Both the position numbers and the translations under genes were made by a program. DNA of 64,000 nt from positions 26,847,083 to 26,911,082 of the forward strand of contig JAKCOZ010000008.1 in assembly GCA_022605955.1 (NCBI GenBank). Reading direction: 5' to 3'. This DNA comes from Rallus limicola (Eukaryota > Chordata > Aves > Gruiformes > Rallidae). Shown here piece by piece: positions 11,084 to 64,000 of this stretch (the stretch's first letter is position 1; each line of letters starts with the position of its first letter). Under the pieces are notes generated by a model. That model was not told the DNA's origin. It worked only from the letters and a program-made list of their open reading frames with translations, and did not search any database.

Positions 11084-14000
11084 GTTGCTCTTAAAGTCAG
11101 TGTGTAGGTGTTCATGGAATTATGCTTTTTATACTGCTCTTGGTACGAGGCAAACTAAACAGCTTTGTATTGGTCTAGTAGTTAGTCATTGCTTACAGAT
11201 GGCTTATCAGTGAGCAATTACAGACTTAGAGTGTGGGCATGTGTTTTTTTAAAGGGGAGTCCTTATGTGTTTCATGCCTTGCTCTATCACTGAGTTCACT
11301 TACAGTGAGGGTAATACTGTACAGGTGTGTTGTGTGCTTCCCATTGTTTTACAGTCTTCAGTAAATTTTAAGTAATGTGCCTGTAAACTGGGTTTTGTGA
11401 TTCCCTTAGTATAAATCAGCAGTGTACCTGAAGCAACTTACTCTAAGGCATTAGCATTGTAGCTGCTCTCCTACAGGCCTAAAATAAAAAATTCTGGGCA
11501 TGTTTTATCTGCTGAAATAGGCAAAAGACACCTCCCTCTGTGGTGAAATTACACACATCATCTATAACTTCCAGCTCAATGGATTTCAAAGCATTTGCAA
11601 AACAGTAATTTTTTCTGCTGCTAAAAATACACTGGGGAAGCGCAGCACTCTGGGATAGCATGCTATTGTGCAAAGAGTCGTGTTGTCTTTGAAACCACAG
11701 GGAAAACGGAGGCAGAAAATAATCACCCACACTAGAATTTGGTCAGGTACCAAGCAACTCTGTGTTCTGAAAAATTATCTGTGTTCTTACTAAAATTGTA
11801 TGGTCAGGCTTTCACTTAAGTGTCAATTGTTTAAGGGTATTGCAGTATCTCTGCTATCCAGAGCACTGGATTTGTGCTGATCTGCAAAGAAACCAAATAC
11901 CTGCTGTAAATCAATATGCATGCTTTCTCCTTAATCTACTCCATACAAACGTGTGCTGACTTGTACAGGCTAATAGAAGAGGTTTAAGAAGATAGCTTAT
12001 AAAAGGGTTTTTTTTTAAATGGTAGAATAATTTACTAATTTAACACAGCCACTACATAAGCAAACAATATATGTTTTTGTTTCAATTTTTTCTTTAATTT
12101 ACCTAATTTTTAGATGCTTACTGAACAGTTTCTACATTTTTATAAGCGATATTTGTGAGTTGTATGCAAGTTGGATTTTTTCATTCTCCCTCTCCCCGTT
12201 TCTAAGTTGAAATACTATATTGTCTTAAACTGGAAATGTAAATTGGTGGAAATGTAGAGCATAGAGCATACTAGTAAAATTAGATGTGATTGAGAAGAGA
12301 GAACCTCATATATTACAATTTGAAGGGCTTTGGTTGTATATTTGTGGCTTGGACATTGTTACTGATTTGCTTTCACAACAGGCTTGATCTATTTAATTCC
12401 TTAGATTCTCCTAGTTATTTAAAACAGTAAAAAAAAACACCTTCAACCTTTAAGAAGTTCTTTCCTAAAATACTATGAACTTGTCTTCTATGCTATGTCC
12501 TTCAAAATCTGATTTAGCATAATTCAGGGTAAGTGCATTCCATCTGTATAGGTAAGTGGTGTCCCTAGTTCCTTTTTTTTTTATGTGTTGGTGTTGCTTA
12601 TATTTTTTTTTTATTTTTAAAAAGGCTAAGACAAGGGAAGACCCTGTTTTCAAGGGGTTTTCTCCATTGGAACAATGGTAGAAAGATTATCTGAGTTTCA
12701 GATTTTCAGATCTCTTTTTGGCCTACGACTGAGGATAGAGAATATATAGAAAATCTATAAAGTCAATCCCCTCTCATACAAGTAAAACAGTTTGGATGAA
12801 TTGCTGTACGTTTTGATTCCCATGATGAAATCAGTAAACTTATTGGGGGTCCTGAGTACATTCCTTGTGAAATCCCTTGAATCAAACACTCCTAACTTCA
12901 GTTAGCTGCATGTAGAAAATACATTTGAATGGATGTAAAAACTCGATACAATAAATGCAGATCCGACAAAGATAAAATTGCAGGATAGAAGCTTATAGTT
13001 TGAAAGTTCAGCAAAGAACATTTTTGTAGGAAGCTTTTCAGGACAGGTTTCAAGGCAGGTTAGCAACACACAGGTACAGTCTGCAATTTAAACTGCAGCT
13101 GACTTGTATCATTCAGTTACTTCTGTTACACTCCTGAAAGAGGAACTTCCAAAACACACAGTTCATACTACAATGTGGTTGCTATTGTGTTGTCATCATC
13201 TAGCTGCTTTAACTTCTCTGTAACATAAATTTGGAAGATTATGCTAATGGTGTAAATATTATAGGTATTTTTCCAGGTGAACAGCTGTTTGCTGATGGAG
13301 ATGGGGATTTCCACCTACATTTCTGAAAATGGATCATAATCAGTTCTATTTTTCAGAACTTAAGATAGAGAAAGAGTTTCCTGACTAGTATGACAATCAT
13401 ACATGTTCCTCACCTGCAGGTGCCACTGCTGTTTGTAACACTGTTCTTTGCACTTTGAAATATCTCTGCTGGTAGAAAAGCTGTTTTAATGTAATGACAG
13501 CCATTGCTATGGCTACAGTGAAGACAGATTTGAAGACAGTTTTAATATGCACAAAATACTCCATCCCTGAGCAGGATTAGTATTAGAATACCTATAAAAA
13601 TCTTTATAACTATTGTATGAATAATAATCATGAGACATTTTTATATTCCACAATATTGGCAAAAGATGTTAATCATAAAATATGGCAGTTGCTTAGGGCA
13701 ATGGCTGCTCTCTGACTGTTAAACCAATGAATTATATAACCTTAATTCTTAAACTCATGAATTTTACCTGAAATAGTCTAGTCTAACAATGAATGTGCCT
13801 GGTATATTTCCTTATATAGAATGTTGGTAAGGCTTCTTATAATCTTCCCTATACATTTATGTTTTCTGAACAACAATCTTAAATTGAATTATGTTAAGAA
13901 GCTTAGCCTTGGACCCAGGTAGAAAAAAAGCACTGAATACCAGCCTTTGAAAATGTCTCTTCTGGGTGGGACTGCCTAAGGGACAATGGGGAAATACTTT

Positions 14001-15644
14001 GTGCAATGGATCTTATGCAGTCGGTTCTTGATTTGCTTTTCAGGGAATGATGCAACTGGATAGGGAGGCTTGAGAAAGAATTAGGCAAGAAAAGTTTAGA
14101 ATGCTTGCCCTATGAACACATGCCCTATTGTGCCTTGAGCAATGGCATAGGAAGATGTCAGACTCCCCTGAACAGTACAGCTGTACTCCCACAATAACAG
14201 ATAATGTTTATTTGCTCTAAAAATAAAGCTCTGTTGTAATACCACTCAGGTTGTATGTGAAGATATACACTAAGAAAAGTATTTTTAGCCATGTCCTGGT
14301 AGGGCCTTAAGTTTTTTTATAAACCTGCAACTTCTGACATGATTATTTAAAACTTTCCAGTTTCTTCACCATAGAAGTACTTTTTATTTGTCTAGTGGCA
14401 TTTACAGTTTCTTGTCTAATTTTGCTTTTCTTTGGAAGTGAACTAGATGTTCTGTTGTTTGCATTGAAAAATGAGATGGTATACCCTCTCTATCTTACAG
14501 TACTAACAAAATTTATAAGTGAGGTGGATGTAGGTCTCTTCTGACAAGTAACAGAAGAAGAGGAAAGCCTCAAGTTGCAGCAAGGAGGTTTAGATTGAAC
14601 ATTTAAAAAAATTTCTTCACAGAAAGGATTAGCAAACACTAGAACAAGCTGCCCAGGGAAGTGGCTGAGTCACTCAGTTTAAAAGACATGTAGATGTGGC
14701 ACTTATGAACATGATTTAGTGGTGGACTTGGCAGTGCTAGATTAACAGTTGGACATGATCTTAAAGTTCTTTTCCAACCTAAACAATTCTATGATACTTA
14801 GCCAATTTTAATTCCTAGTGCTGCAGAGGACATACGCTTCCAACAGGCCCTTTTCTACTGTAGTCCTTACTCCCTTGCGTTTTTAAAGCACTCTAAGTGC
14901 TGTTAGATAATTTAAAGAAAAAAGAGGAAATTTAGAACAAATTCTTAAAAGAGACTGTCTGTAAAAATAAACACATCTGTACTGCTACAAATTTACAACT
15001 TAACACACACAGAGAAAGGAAAAAACCAATTGTTCTTTTTACGCATTATACTCAAGTATATTCAAAGTCATGTTAGGATAAGGTACCGTTATGGCTGAGT
15101 GAAACGTTCTACTTAGTAAGCCTGTCAGCTATGCAATTTTAAAAAATTATGGATATTACAGAGAGAACATTTTGGTGCATAGTGTCTGCCAAATTAATTT
15201 AACCCTTCAGTAAGTTTAAGTTTTAGTATTTTCATATAATTTGAGGCAGTTTTGGGTACTACTTAAAGATAATCTTTTTATTTAGATACGTAAGAGTGAA
15301 CAGTAACAAATTATACTTTTAAGAAATGATGTCACTCATTACCACTTACTAGCAAATAATAATTTTTACATCTGTAATACTGTAAGATTTTTCCCTTAAA
15401 GACAAAACACTCTCAATTTCATTTACTAGAATGTTGGAAGGGCTTGGAAGATCTTGGCTGATAGCTTCTCCCGTTCTGTAAAGGACAGTACAGCAAACCC
15501 AAGAGCATATGTCTGTCTTGTGGTTGTTTTTTTTCCCCTCCAGATTGAAGTCAGGTAGATTGCTCTGGCTGGTGAGGTTTTTTTTTTTGATCCTTCCACA
15601 AAAGCACAATAGAAAATAGGAACAGGGTTTTGCCTGTGAGAGAC
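11084..15644. other. Intergenic region between CFLAR promoter and NDUFB3 3' end
   Basis: The sequence is AT-rich. The only element I recognise is the CR1 fragment at 14525-14797. Open frames are short and look like chance. The last few hundred bases may carry longer forms of the NDUFB3 3' untranslated region, since an AATAAA occurs on the minus strand at 15282-15277. Confidence 0.6.
14525..14797 (+). mobile_element. CR1 LINE 3' fragment, plus orientation
   Basis: The plus strand contains AACAAGCTGCCCAGGGAAGT and ends TTTTCCAACCTAAACAATTC then TATGATACTT, the CR1 3' end with a single degenerate terminal repeat. It is diverged and 5'-truncated. Confidence 0.87.
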
Positions 15645-15650
15645 TTTAAT
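15645..15650 (-). terminator. Candidate NDUFB3 poly(A) signal ATTAAA
   Basis: ATTAAA on the minus strand lies about 90 bases after the NDUFB3 stop codon, which would give a short 3' untranslated region. A canonical AATAAA at 15282-15277 is an alternative distal site. Confidence 0.35.
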
Positions 15651-15737
15651 ATGCATATTGTAAGTACAGAGTAAGCAGCAGGCTTATATATGTTTTAGCT
15701 TAGTAATTGGTGAGTATTAAGTCATCATACTTCATCT

Positions 15738-15894
15738 TTAGTGATGGCCTCCACTCTTCTTTGGAGGGAACAGTGTATATTCAATACCAAGAGCTATGAC
15801 AAAAGCTGCAAATCCCCACTTGAGTCCTCTAGTAAAGACTTCTGTTAAGGTGACAGGTTTTGCAAAGCCACCCATGTATCTCCAGGCTTCATTA
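15738..15894 (-). CDS. NDUFB3: NDUFB3 last coding exon
   Basis: The acceptor is CTTCTAG at 15896-15895. One base completes Arg51, then 51 codons and TAA at 15740-15738. It carries [14 protein letters not shown] and the hydrophobic segment [18 protein letters not shown]. Confidence 0.96.
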
Positions 15895-18800
15895 CTAGAA
15901 GAAAAATGAAACCAAAAGAAAAAAACAAGATCAGTGGAGCCACTGTGAAAGACATTAACAGGCATATCTTTGTCCAGAAAGAAAGGCAATGGTATTTCAA
16001 CCAGATATACGTTGGGTGTGTAACCATTTCTATCATTAAAGCATCTTTTAAGTAATGATTGCCACAATTGAAGTTCTTTAACTCAAACCCTTTATGCAAA
16101 CAATTTCAGATACAAGTAACCACAAGTAACATAATTCTAGTTACTGAATTACTTCCAAAACCTTATGTAATTATTGTATCTGTTTAATATCTTCATTGAC
16201 AACCTTGATGAGGGAATAGCATCCACCCTCAGCAAGTACACCGATGGTACAAAGCTGGGAGGAGTGGCTGACACGCAGGAACACTGCGCTGCCATCCAGA
16301 GAGACCTGGACAGGCTGGAAAGCTGGGCAGGGAAAAACCAGATGAAATTCAACAAAAGCAAGTGTAAAGTCTTGCACCTGGGGAGGAATAACCATCAGTA
16401 TCAGTACAGGCTGGGGGATGACCTGCTGGAGAAGAGCTCTGTGGAGAAGGACCTGGGGGTCCTGGTTGATGACAGGTTGGCCATGAGCCAGCAGCGTGCA
16501 CTGGTGGCTAGGAGGGCAAATGGGATCCTGGGATGCGTCAGGAAGAGTGTGGTCAGCAGGTCTAAGGAGGTGATCCTCCCCCTCTACTCTCCCCTGGTTA
16601 GGCCCCACCTGGAGTACTGTGTCCAGTTCTGGGCTCCCTGGTATAAAAAGGACAGGGATCTCCTTGAGAGAGTCCAGAGAAGGGCTACGAAGATGATTGA
16701 AGGCCTGGAGCATCTCCCCTATGAGGAGAGGCTGAATAAGCTGGGACTGTTCAGTCTTGAGAAGAGAAGACTAAGAGGGGACCTAATTAATGTTTATAAA
16801 TATCTTAAGCATGGGATGCAGGGGGAAGTGGCCAGCCCCTTTTCAGTGTCTGTGGAGACAGAACAAGGGGCAATGGCTGCAAGTTGGAGCACAGGAAGTT
16901 CCGCACCAACATGCAGAAGAACTTTTACCCAGTGAGGGTGACAGAGCCCTGGGACAGGCTGCCCAGGGGGGTGGTGGAGTCTCCTTCTCTGGAGATACTC
17001 CAGATCCATCTGGACGCCTATCTGAGCGATATGAGCTGGGGAGCTGCTTTGGCAGGGGGGTTGGACCCAATGATCTCTCGAGGTCCCTTCCAACCCCTAC
17101 AATTCTGTGATTTTTTTTTACTCTGAAACAAAATCAACCCTACTACATGCAGGAGATGGAGTAACTAGAGGTTAGTTGCTGTGCTAGATGGTATCTAGCA
17201 TAGTTAAATTCTAAAAGGGAAAGTTTTTCCAGCTGCAGAAAACTCATCTGAGTGTGTAGGGACTGTGTTTTACAATATCACACAAGCTCAGAAAACCCTA
17301 CTAAAACTGATTTTAAAAAAAAAAAGCTGAAAAGATTGTGTTTAACTATAAAGCTACAAAATGCTTATAATGCTCATGCTGCTTTGCCTTACTGTTTTCA
17401 ACCTACACTGCTATTGAAATGTTAGTCTCTGTTGTAACTGACTACAAGTATGTGTGTAGTATAGGCAGTGTGTTCTATAGACATGAACATAGTTTGTTGA
17501 TTTAAGTCCTTAAGAGAAGGAAGAAAACCCAAACATCTGCACAGAAACAAGCAATAAAATCAGAACTGAATCAACCCCTACAATTCTATGATTCTATGAA
17601 CTGTCATTTCAGAAGATACAGGTTTTTTAAACAAGGGAGTCAAATATTGATAGATAATATCCTTGTGCAGATGTTTTCTGTGTCTTGGGATAAAAGTGTA
17701 CTGGCACAGAGAAGTATCTTTTAGATGCAAGTAAAGGGTACTTACTGATAAAGACTTAGGTCTTTATGTTAATGACCATTTGTTACAAAGGTAGGAAAGC
17801 TCATCCCGTTAAAAGAAACTTAATGTACCAAAAATGGAAGCCCTAGAAGGGGTTAGTTTTTCAAAACTTTGGCACAAGATATTAATAATGCAATCTTCTG
17901 CCAGATTACTGAAGCCAGAAACTTGATACTCTAATTTCTCTTTTGTTAAGGAAGATTAAAATAATACTTGACCTATGGAACTGAAATATTACCCTATATA
18001 AAATCTGAAAAAGTTACAGGATCACAGAATCATAGGGGTTGGAAGGGACCTCTGGAGATCATTTAGTGCAACCAACAGTTCAGGAAGAATCATCTCATGC
18101 TTTAGAAGTCTGACTTTGTTCCTTATTTCAACTCCACACATCAGTGGCTTAGGCCCCCTTTTACCAGAGAAATACTGGTTTGGTTTTTTTTCTAATCCAG
18201 GAGGGGCAACAAATACTACACAAGCTTTTTTAAAGTTTGTTGTTTTGCAGCACTTTCTGAACTGGAAGTGTATGCACTAATAGTCAGTTTAATTTATACT
18301 AAATTAAACTATGTCCAGGAATAAGCCTATTACTTGCTGAAAAAAACTTGTCTGAAGCAAATGGGAAAAAAAGCTAACACTGCTTGCACTCCACAGAAAT
18401 AGAAGCAACAGAAATGTTGACACAGGCCTGGAAAGTTCACTGGAAACCAATAATCCTCAGGACTCATATCTCAAATGATTCTTATCATTGTCAAAACTAT
18501 GTTTTACTCTATCCTTACAGCATTAAATGGTTTCAAAGGAAGGAAAAAAGTGTTGTCAATCCTAAATACCTCCAGAGGTTATAGCATGTAACAACTTTTT
18601 AGCAGATTATGTTTGCTTTTAGATTTTCTTGTGGTTATGTGAAGTAAAGCCTTTTCTAGGAATAAGTTTGCTCATGCAGCTTTTCTCTTACAGAAGAGCT
18701 GGACTACACAGCACATGACATTACCAGTTTTATTCCTCAATATTAAAGGGTAGTTGAGCAGTCATTCATGATGAGGAAGAAATATGTTAAGGTCTGTTTT

Positions 18801-19531
18801 AATAGCTGCCTAACTCATCTAGAATTGGTCTAGCTAAAAAAGAAGAGACACTCAAAATGGGACAACTTGAAAGGTAAAAATGTGATCTTTCATTAAGTCA
18901 TTACTTAGCAAAATTAAATGCAAGGTTGAATAGAATTCCACCTTGTATAGTAGTACATTTCTTCTTTTCAAATAAAGGCCTCCTGTTGTGTATCAGGAAT
19001 GCTATTTCTACTCAGAATGTCAACAGGAGGTCCATCAACTTCAGCAGGATCTGAGCACACAATCTTCCTTGTTGAGATGGGATAGGCTTACTCACGTGTG
19101 CAAGACCTACTATTACTTGTTTTGGTGGATGAGGTGTTGGTCATTCTGCCTGATCTGTATTACCATGAAACATCACAAAGTGCCTTGCAAAACATGGAGA
19201 CTGCGCAAGATGACACATGGTGTGACCTCCACAGAAAACAGTAAATAAGACTTAACTGAAATTCTGGCTAATATGTTCTAAATTCATTTTCACTATTTTT
19301 ACCAAAGAATAATCTGCAATTACAAGGTACAGTTGATAAAATGACACATCAACATTATTTTTTAGGCTCTCACACTTACCGAGCCCATGGATCCCTAAGA
19401 CCCCGTTTAGCTAGCCTTTCCTGGACCTTCTCTAGTGGAGTACCCTCTATCTTCCACTGCCTGTAGTCAGGGAGCTCTATTTTGTGGTGGCCGTGGCCAT
19501 GGCCATGGCCGTGTTCGCTTCCATGCCCCAT
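15738..19531 (-). CDS. NDUFB3: NDUFB3, complex I accessory subunit B12, complete, two coding exons
   Basis: This gene encodes a small accessory subunit of mitochondrial complex I, part of the membrane arm in the inner membrane. Coding exons are 19531-19380 and 15894-15738 on the minus strand, giving 102 residues against 98 in human. A His/Gly-rich start (residues 3-16) is followed by the family core [37 protein letters not shown] and a single membrane segment at about residues 77-93. The C-terminus ends GGHH. The intron splits Arg51. The start codon is only two bases inside its exon, so nearly all of the 5' leader must come from an upstream exon, probably in the CpG island near 20.5-21.0 kb. 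I see no frameshift or stop, so the gene looks functional. Confidence 0.96.
16175..17112 (+). mobile_element. CR1 LINE, about 940 bases, includes 3' part of the reverse-transcriptase ORF
   Basis: The plus strand encodes the C-terminal part of the CR1 ORF2 polyprotein. The reading frame from 16174 contains [41 protein letters not shown] and [15 protein letters not shown]. The family's F/YADD catalytic motif reads YTDG here, so this copy would not be an active polymerase. A frameshift at about 16835-16860 moves the matching frame, which then continues with [20 protein letters not shown] and [10 protein letters not shown]. The copy ends with the CR1 3' sequence CCCTTCCAACCCCTACAATT and TCTGTGATT. 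It is 5'-truncated and lies antisense within the NDUFB3 intron. Few stops have accumulated, so it is a fairly young insertion. Confidence 0.96.
17571..17598 (+). mobile_element. Ultra-short CR1 3' tail
   Basis: The string TCAACCCCTACAATTCTATG, then ATTCTATGA, reproduces only the last bases of a CR1 3' end with two terminal repeats. No CR1 sequence precedes it. It is probably an extremely truncated insertion or a copied tail of the element 460 bases upstream. Confidence 0.65.
18016..18085 (-). mobile_element. CR1 LINE 3' end, short fragment, minus orientation
   Basis: The plus strand reads GGATCACAGAATCATAGGGG, then TTGGAAGGGACCTCTGGAGA, the reverse complement of the CR1 terminal region. Only about 70 bases remain recognisable. 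Confidence 0.82.
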
Positions 19532-19533
19532 AC
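19380..19533 (-). CDS. NDUFB3: NDUFB3 first coding exon
   Basis: The acceptor is CTTGTAG at 19535-19534; two bases later the ATG begins at 19531. The donor is GCTCG|GTAAGTG at 19379-19378. It encodes residues 1-50 and two bases of Arg51. The next ATG downstream, at 19524, is out of frame, so the first must be used. Confidence 0.94.
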
Positions 19534-20560
19534 CTACAAGAAAAGATAAGAGGTTTTTTCACTTCTCAGAGGGTATCAGCTTATTTGCAGACACTTGCAA
19601 AAGAACAGTACATTGTACAGAAGAACAAGGAGATTACAAGAAGCATTCCAAAGCACATACCATAACACGAGGCACCTTCTGCACTGTACATAGTACACTG
19701 TAGAACAAAGAGCTAACAGACTTAATTGCATTTCAGAAGTTGGTGGATTACGCACAATAATGAAACCTGGGCAAACCTAAGTGTTCTCTGTTGTAAATTA
19801 CCACCACTGTTACATTCATAAAGCAGGTATCTAAGTTTTCTGTGCCAGAAAATATTATCAGGACAAAAAAAAATTGTTTCCAATGTCTATAAATGCACTT
19901 TATCAACATTAGTGCCCAACAAATTGCAGGCATTCCAGAGTATATAAAAAAGGTCAGAGTTCAGTTTGGAAATGTCTAATTTAAGTATGGCAGAAAAACA
20001 CGAGAAACAAAACAAAGCCCTGGCTCCTTAGCTCCTTTTACATTGCTTCCAATTCAAACACAACTGTGAGAATAAACAGGTACAGGACAGATGAGCAGGC
20101 AAGGCAGTACACTTTACTAGTTACTTCATGAAGCTGGGAAATATATGCTTTTTTTTAGATACACCTTTGAAAGTGCTATGAAAATACTGAGGTTCTCATT
20201 AAAAACAGTGAAGGTAGGTAGGACGGCTTTTAAGTCTGTTTTTATAAAGCACCCAAGACTTCTTTGAGCCAGGATTACCCATTTTAACACCTATCTGGCA
20301 GCAAAGAACAGATTTAATTTCATAATTTTTAGAATTGACTGGAATGCAATAGCACCAAGAAAACAGCTTCAAAGCCAGTAATTCTTGGCAACCCTTAGGC
20401 CTGAGAGCAAGCAAAGAGGATCCTCCTGCAGAAGGAAACCTGAAGAAGAGCTCTAATGCTATCATTACCCGAAAAGCTCCCCCCAAATTAAGCCCCAGTC
20501 TATACCCTTGCCATAAAACCCGAGGCCTCTCTCCTACCGATGTTTAACTTTCTACTGGGG
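19534..20560 (-). other. NDUFB3 5' intron (presumed)
   Basis: This is AT-rich sequence between the first coding exon of NDUFB3 and the CpG island. No repeat or exon is recognised. A possible first-exon donor on the minus strand is ATCG|GTAGGA at 20537-20536; another is GCAG|GTACC at 20922-20921. The sequence does not decide between them. Confidence 0.5.
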
Positions 20561-20962
20561 GGGTGTCTGTGCGCACATGCACGCCAGCGGGCTGCACTTC
20601 AGCACCGGCCGGGCACTCTCCGCCGGGCCGGAAGGGCGCCCCAAGAACCGGGGCGGGGGAGGGGGGTGCTCACAGCGCCGCGGCCCGCTAGCCCGGGCGG
20701 GGCGGGTGTTCGTCTAACGGCGCGCGGGGAGGGGCTACGGCGGCTTCGCCAGCCGTTCCAGCTCAGGGGCACAACCCGGGCAGCAGGTACCTAGGCCATG
20801 CCACCCCACCCAAGCCCACGCTACAGACAGTCCTGGGGTGAGCAGGGGTGCAGTCTGGTCCCCGAGGCTGCCGGTGCCCAGTCCCAACTCCCCCGCACCT
20901 CTCACCAACGGGCCCTCGGTACCTGCCCGCTCTGTGACCCTCCTTCAGGACGCAGCAGCCAC

Positions 20963-20976
20963 CCGGAAGCGGAAGT
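20963..20976 (+). promoter_or_regulatory. Tandem ETS (GABP/NRF-2 type) sites
   Basis: CCGGAAGCGGAAGT carries two GGAA cores six bases apart. Tandem GGAA sites are the known layout for GABP/NRF-2, a regulator of many nuclear respiratory genes, which suits NDUFB3. Binding is inferred. Confidence 0.55.
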
Positions 20977-21032
20977 TGGGGTGAGGACCAGGCGCTACAG
21001 GAAGCGTAGCCAGCCACGGGGGTTCCGGGCTG

Positions 21033-21044
21033 CTTCCGTTCCGG
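21033..21044 (-). promoter_or_regulatory. Second ETS-type pair, opposite orientation
   Basis: CTTCCGTTCCGG on the plus strand gives CCGGAACGGAAG on the minus strand, again two GGAA cores. It lies about 60 bases from the first pair, between the two genes. Confidence 0.5.
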
Positions 21045-21220
21045 TTCCTCTCACTATCTTGACGAAGGCGGGAAGGTGACAGGACCACTACTCAACCCTT
21101 CTGCTGCTCACAGCACTCCCGTCACTGTGGCTTGGCGAGGTAAGGCTCACACACCACCCTTCTGGAGGGGGAACTGGGAGGGGAAGAGAGGGTAGTGAGG
21201 AGGGAGTATAGAGGAGAAAG

Positions 21221-21261
21221 CCAATCAGTGCCGGGCTTGTTGGGGGCGGGAGCGGCCCAAT
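21221..21261 (+). promoter_or_regulatory. CCAAT, GC and CCAAT boxes, HYCC2 side of the promoter
   Basis: CCAATCAG at 21221-21228 and CCCAATGGG at 21256-21264 flank a GC box, GGGGCGGG, at 21243-21250. Paired NF-Y sites around an Sp1 site commonly lie within about 100 bases upstream of a start site, so HYCC2 transcription may begin near 21280-21350. Confidence 0.55.
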
Positions 21262-21884
21262 GGGCGGATGCGTTATTGAGCTGCGGGGTTGGCAGTGGCT
21301 GGAGGTGGCAGCGGAGGAGAAGAGGGTGAGGGGGCGGCAGCAATCGTAGTCGGTACCGGAGCTGTTCGGTGGTCGCAGCGGGCGGAGCTTGGGGCGGCGC
21401 CAGGACCGGAACGGCACAAGGATTTCCCCTTCCTTCCCCTCTTTTCGCTACTTGGCCGTTGCCCGCCCGTCTTTGCTGGGTGCGCGAGCGGGGACGGAAG
21501 CCTGCAGGGTCTGCGCGTGCGGGGGCGCGAGCCGTAGTTCCCGCCATAGCCACCGCCGCTCACTGGGCTGCGGGCGCCGAGCTCGGCCTCCCTTTCCGCT
21601 CCGCGCGGGCGGCGGCTCCCCGGGCACCGCAGAGGGGCGGGCGAGGGGGAGCGTCCCCGCACCCAACGGTTATGTAAGCCCCGGGCCCGCGCGCCCCCGG
21701 CCCTAATCTCCGAGTGCGACGGAGCGGCCGCGGGGCCCGGGGCAGTGCCGTCTCGCTGCCTGCCCTCGGGGTTCACCTTGACGGGGCAAAACGGAGGTGC
21801 TTGCCAAGCCCGCCTGGCACCAGGAGTAGGCTTTTGGTTTTCGGTGGGTGTAGCTTAAAAGAGCATCGCTGTTTGTTTCTCTAG

Positions 21885-64000
<42,116 letters not shown>

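Larger units (their letters stand above)
15895..19379 (-). other. NDUFB3 intron between coding exons
   Basis: This 3.5-kb intron holds the long CR1 copy (16175-17112), a very short CR1 tail (17571-17598) and a CR1 fragment (18016-18085). Outside these I see only AT-rich unique sequence. Confidence 0.9.
20560..21780. promoter_or_regulatory. CpG island, presumed divergent NDUFB3/HYCC2 promoter
   Basis: This 1.2-kb stretch is rich in G, C and CpG in sharp contrast to both flanks. NDUFB3 leaves it on the minus strand and HYCC2 on the plus strand. It contains ETS-type sites at 20963-21044, two CCAAT boxes and a GC box at 21221-21261. Several long open frames on both strands here (for example 21122-21553 and 21273-21776) are products of the high GC content and not genes. 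Possible HYCC2 first-exon donors are GCGAG|GTAAGG at 21140 and TTAT|GTAAGC at 21674. Confidence 0.8.

Noticed and set aside
16171..16713. 180-codon minus-strand frame
   Set aside because: It is the antisense of the CR1 reverse-transcriptase frame on the plus strand.
21122..21776. Long overlapping open frames on both strands in the CpG island
   Set aside because: High GC content removes stop codons. The frames are low-complexity, rich in Ala, Pro, Arg and Gly, and match nothing; the region fits a promoter.

Overview
This window is nuclear DNA of a vertebrate, almost certainly a bird. All gene models are split by GT-AG introns. The interspersed repeats I can recognise are all CR1 LINEs with the 3' end typical of avian and reptilian CR1. 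The three genes match the conserved vertebrate neighbourhood CFLAR, NDUFB3 and HYCC2 (FAM126B), which lies on 2q33 in human. I cannot name the species.

Layout. (1) 1-4548, minus strand: the 5' coding part of CFLAR (c-FLIP). Exons carry both death-effector domains and the start of the linker; the caspase-like part lies beyond the left edge. Its 5' non-coding part probably extends to a GC-richer, promoter-like region at about 10380-11083. (2) About 11.1-15.6 kb: intergenic, with one CR1 fragment. (3) 15738-19531, minus strand: NDUFB3 (mitochondrial complex I), two coding exons, complete at 102 residues, with a CR1 in the intron in opposite orientation. (4) About 20560-21780: a CpG island between NDUFB3 (minus) and HYCC2 (plus), which looks like a shared divergent promoter with ETS, GC-box and CCAAT motifs. 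(5) 21885 to the right edge, plus strand: HYCC2. A non-coding exon is followed by a 22.6-kb intron, then nine coding exons encoding the hyccin domain from the start codon at 44571. A further candidate exon at 62939 fits the reading frame. The rest of the C-terminus lies beyond the right edge.

The genes do not form a pathway. CFLAR controls death-receptor signalling, NDUFB3 is a respiratory subunit, and HYCC2 is part of the plasma-membrane PI4-kinase complex. Their link is old synteny and, for NDUFB3/HYCC2, a shared promoter.

Most of the window is intron or intergenic AT-rich DNA. I saw no tRNA, rRNA, CRISPR or prokaryotic element. The most interesting signals are a symmetric, frame-compatible candidate exon in HYCC2 that could give an alternative C-terminus, a pair of adjacent hairpins in a HYCC2 intron, and a plus-strand YY1-like site with a 42-codon ORF at the presumed CFLAR promoter. 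I found no convincing new multi-gene system.
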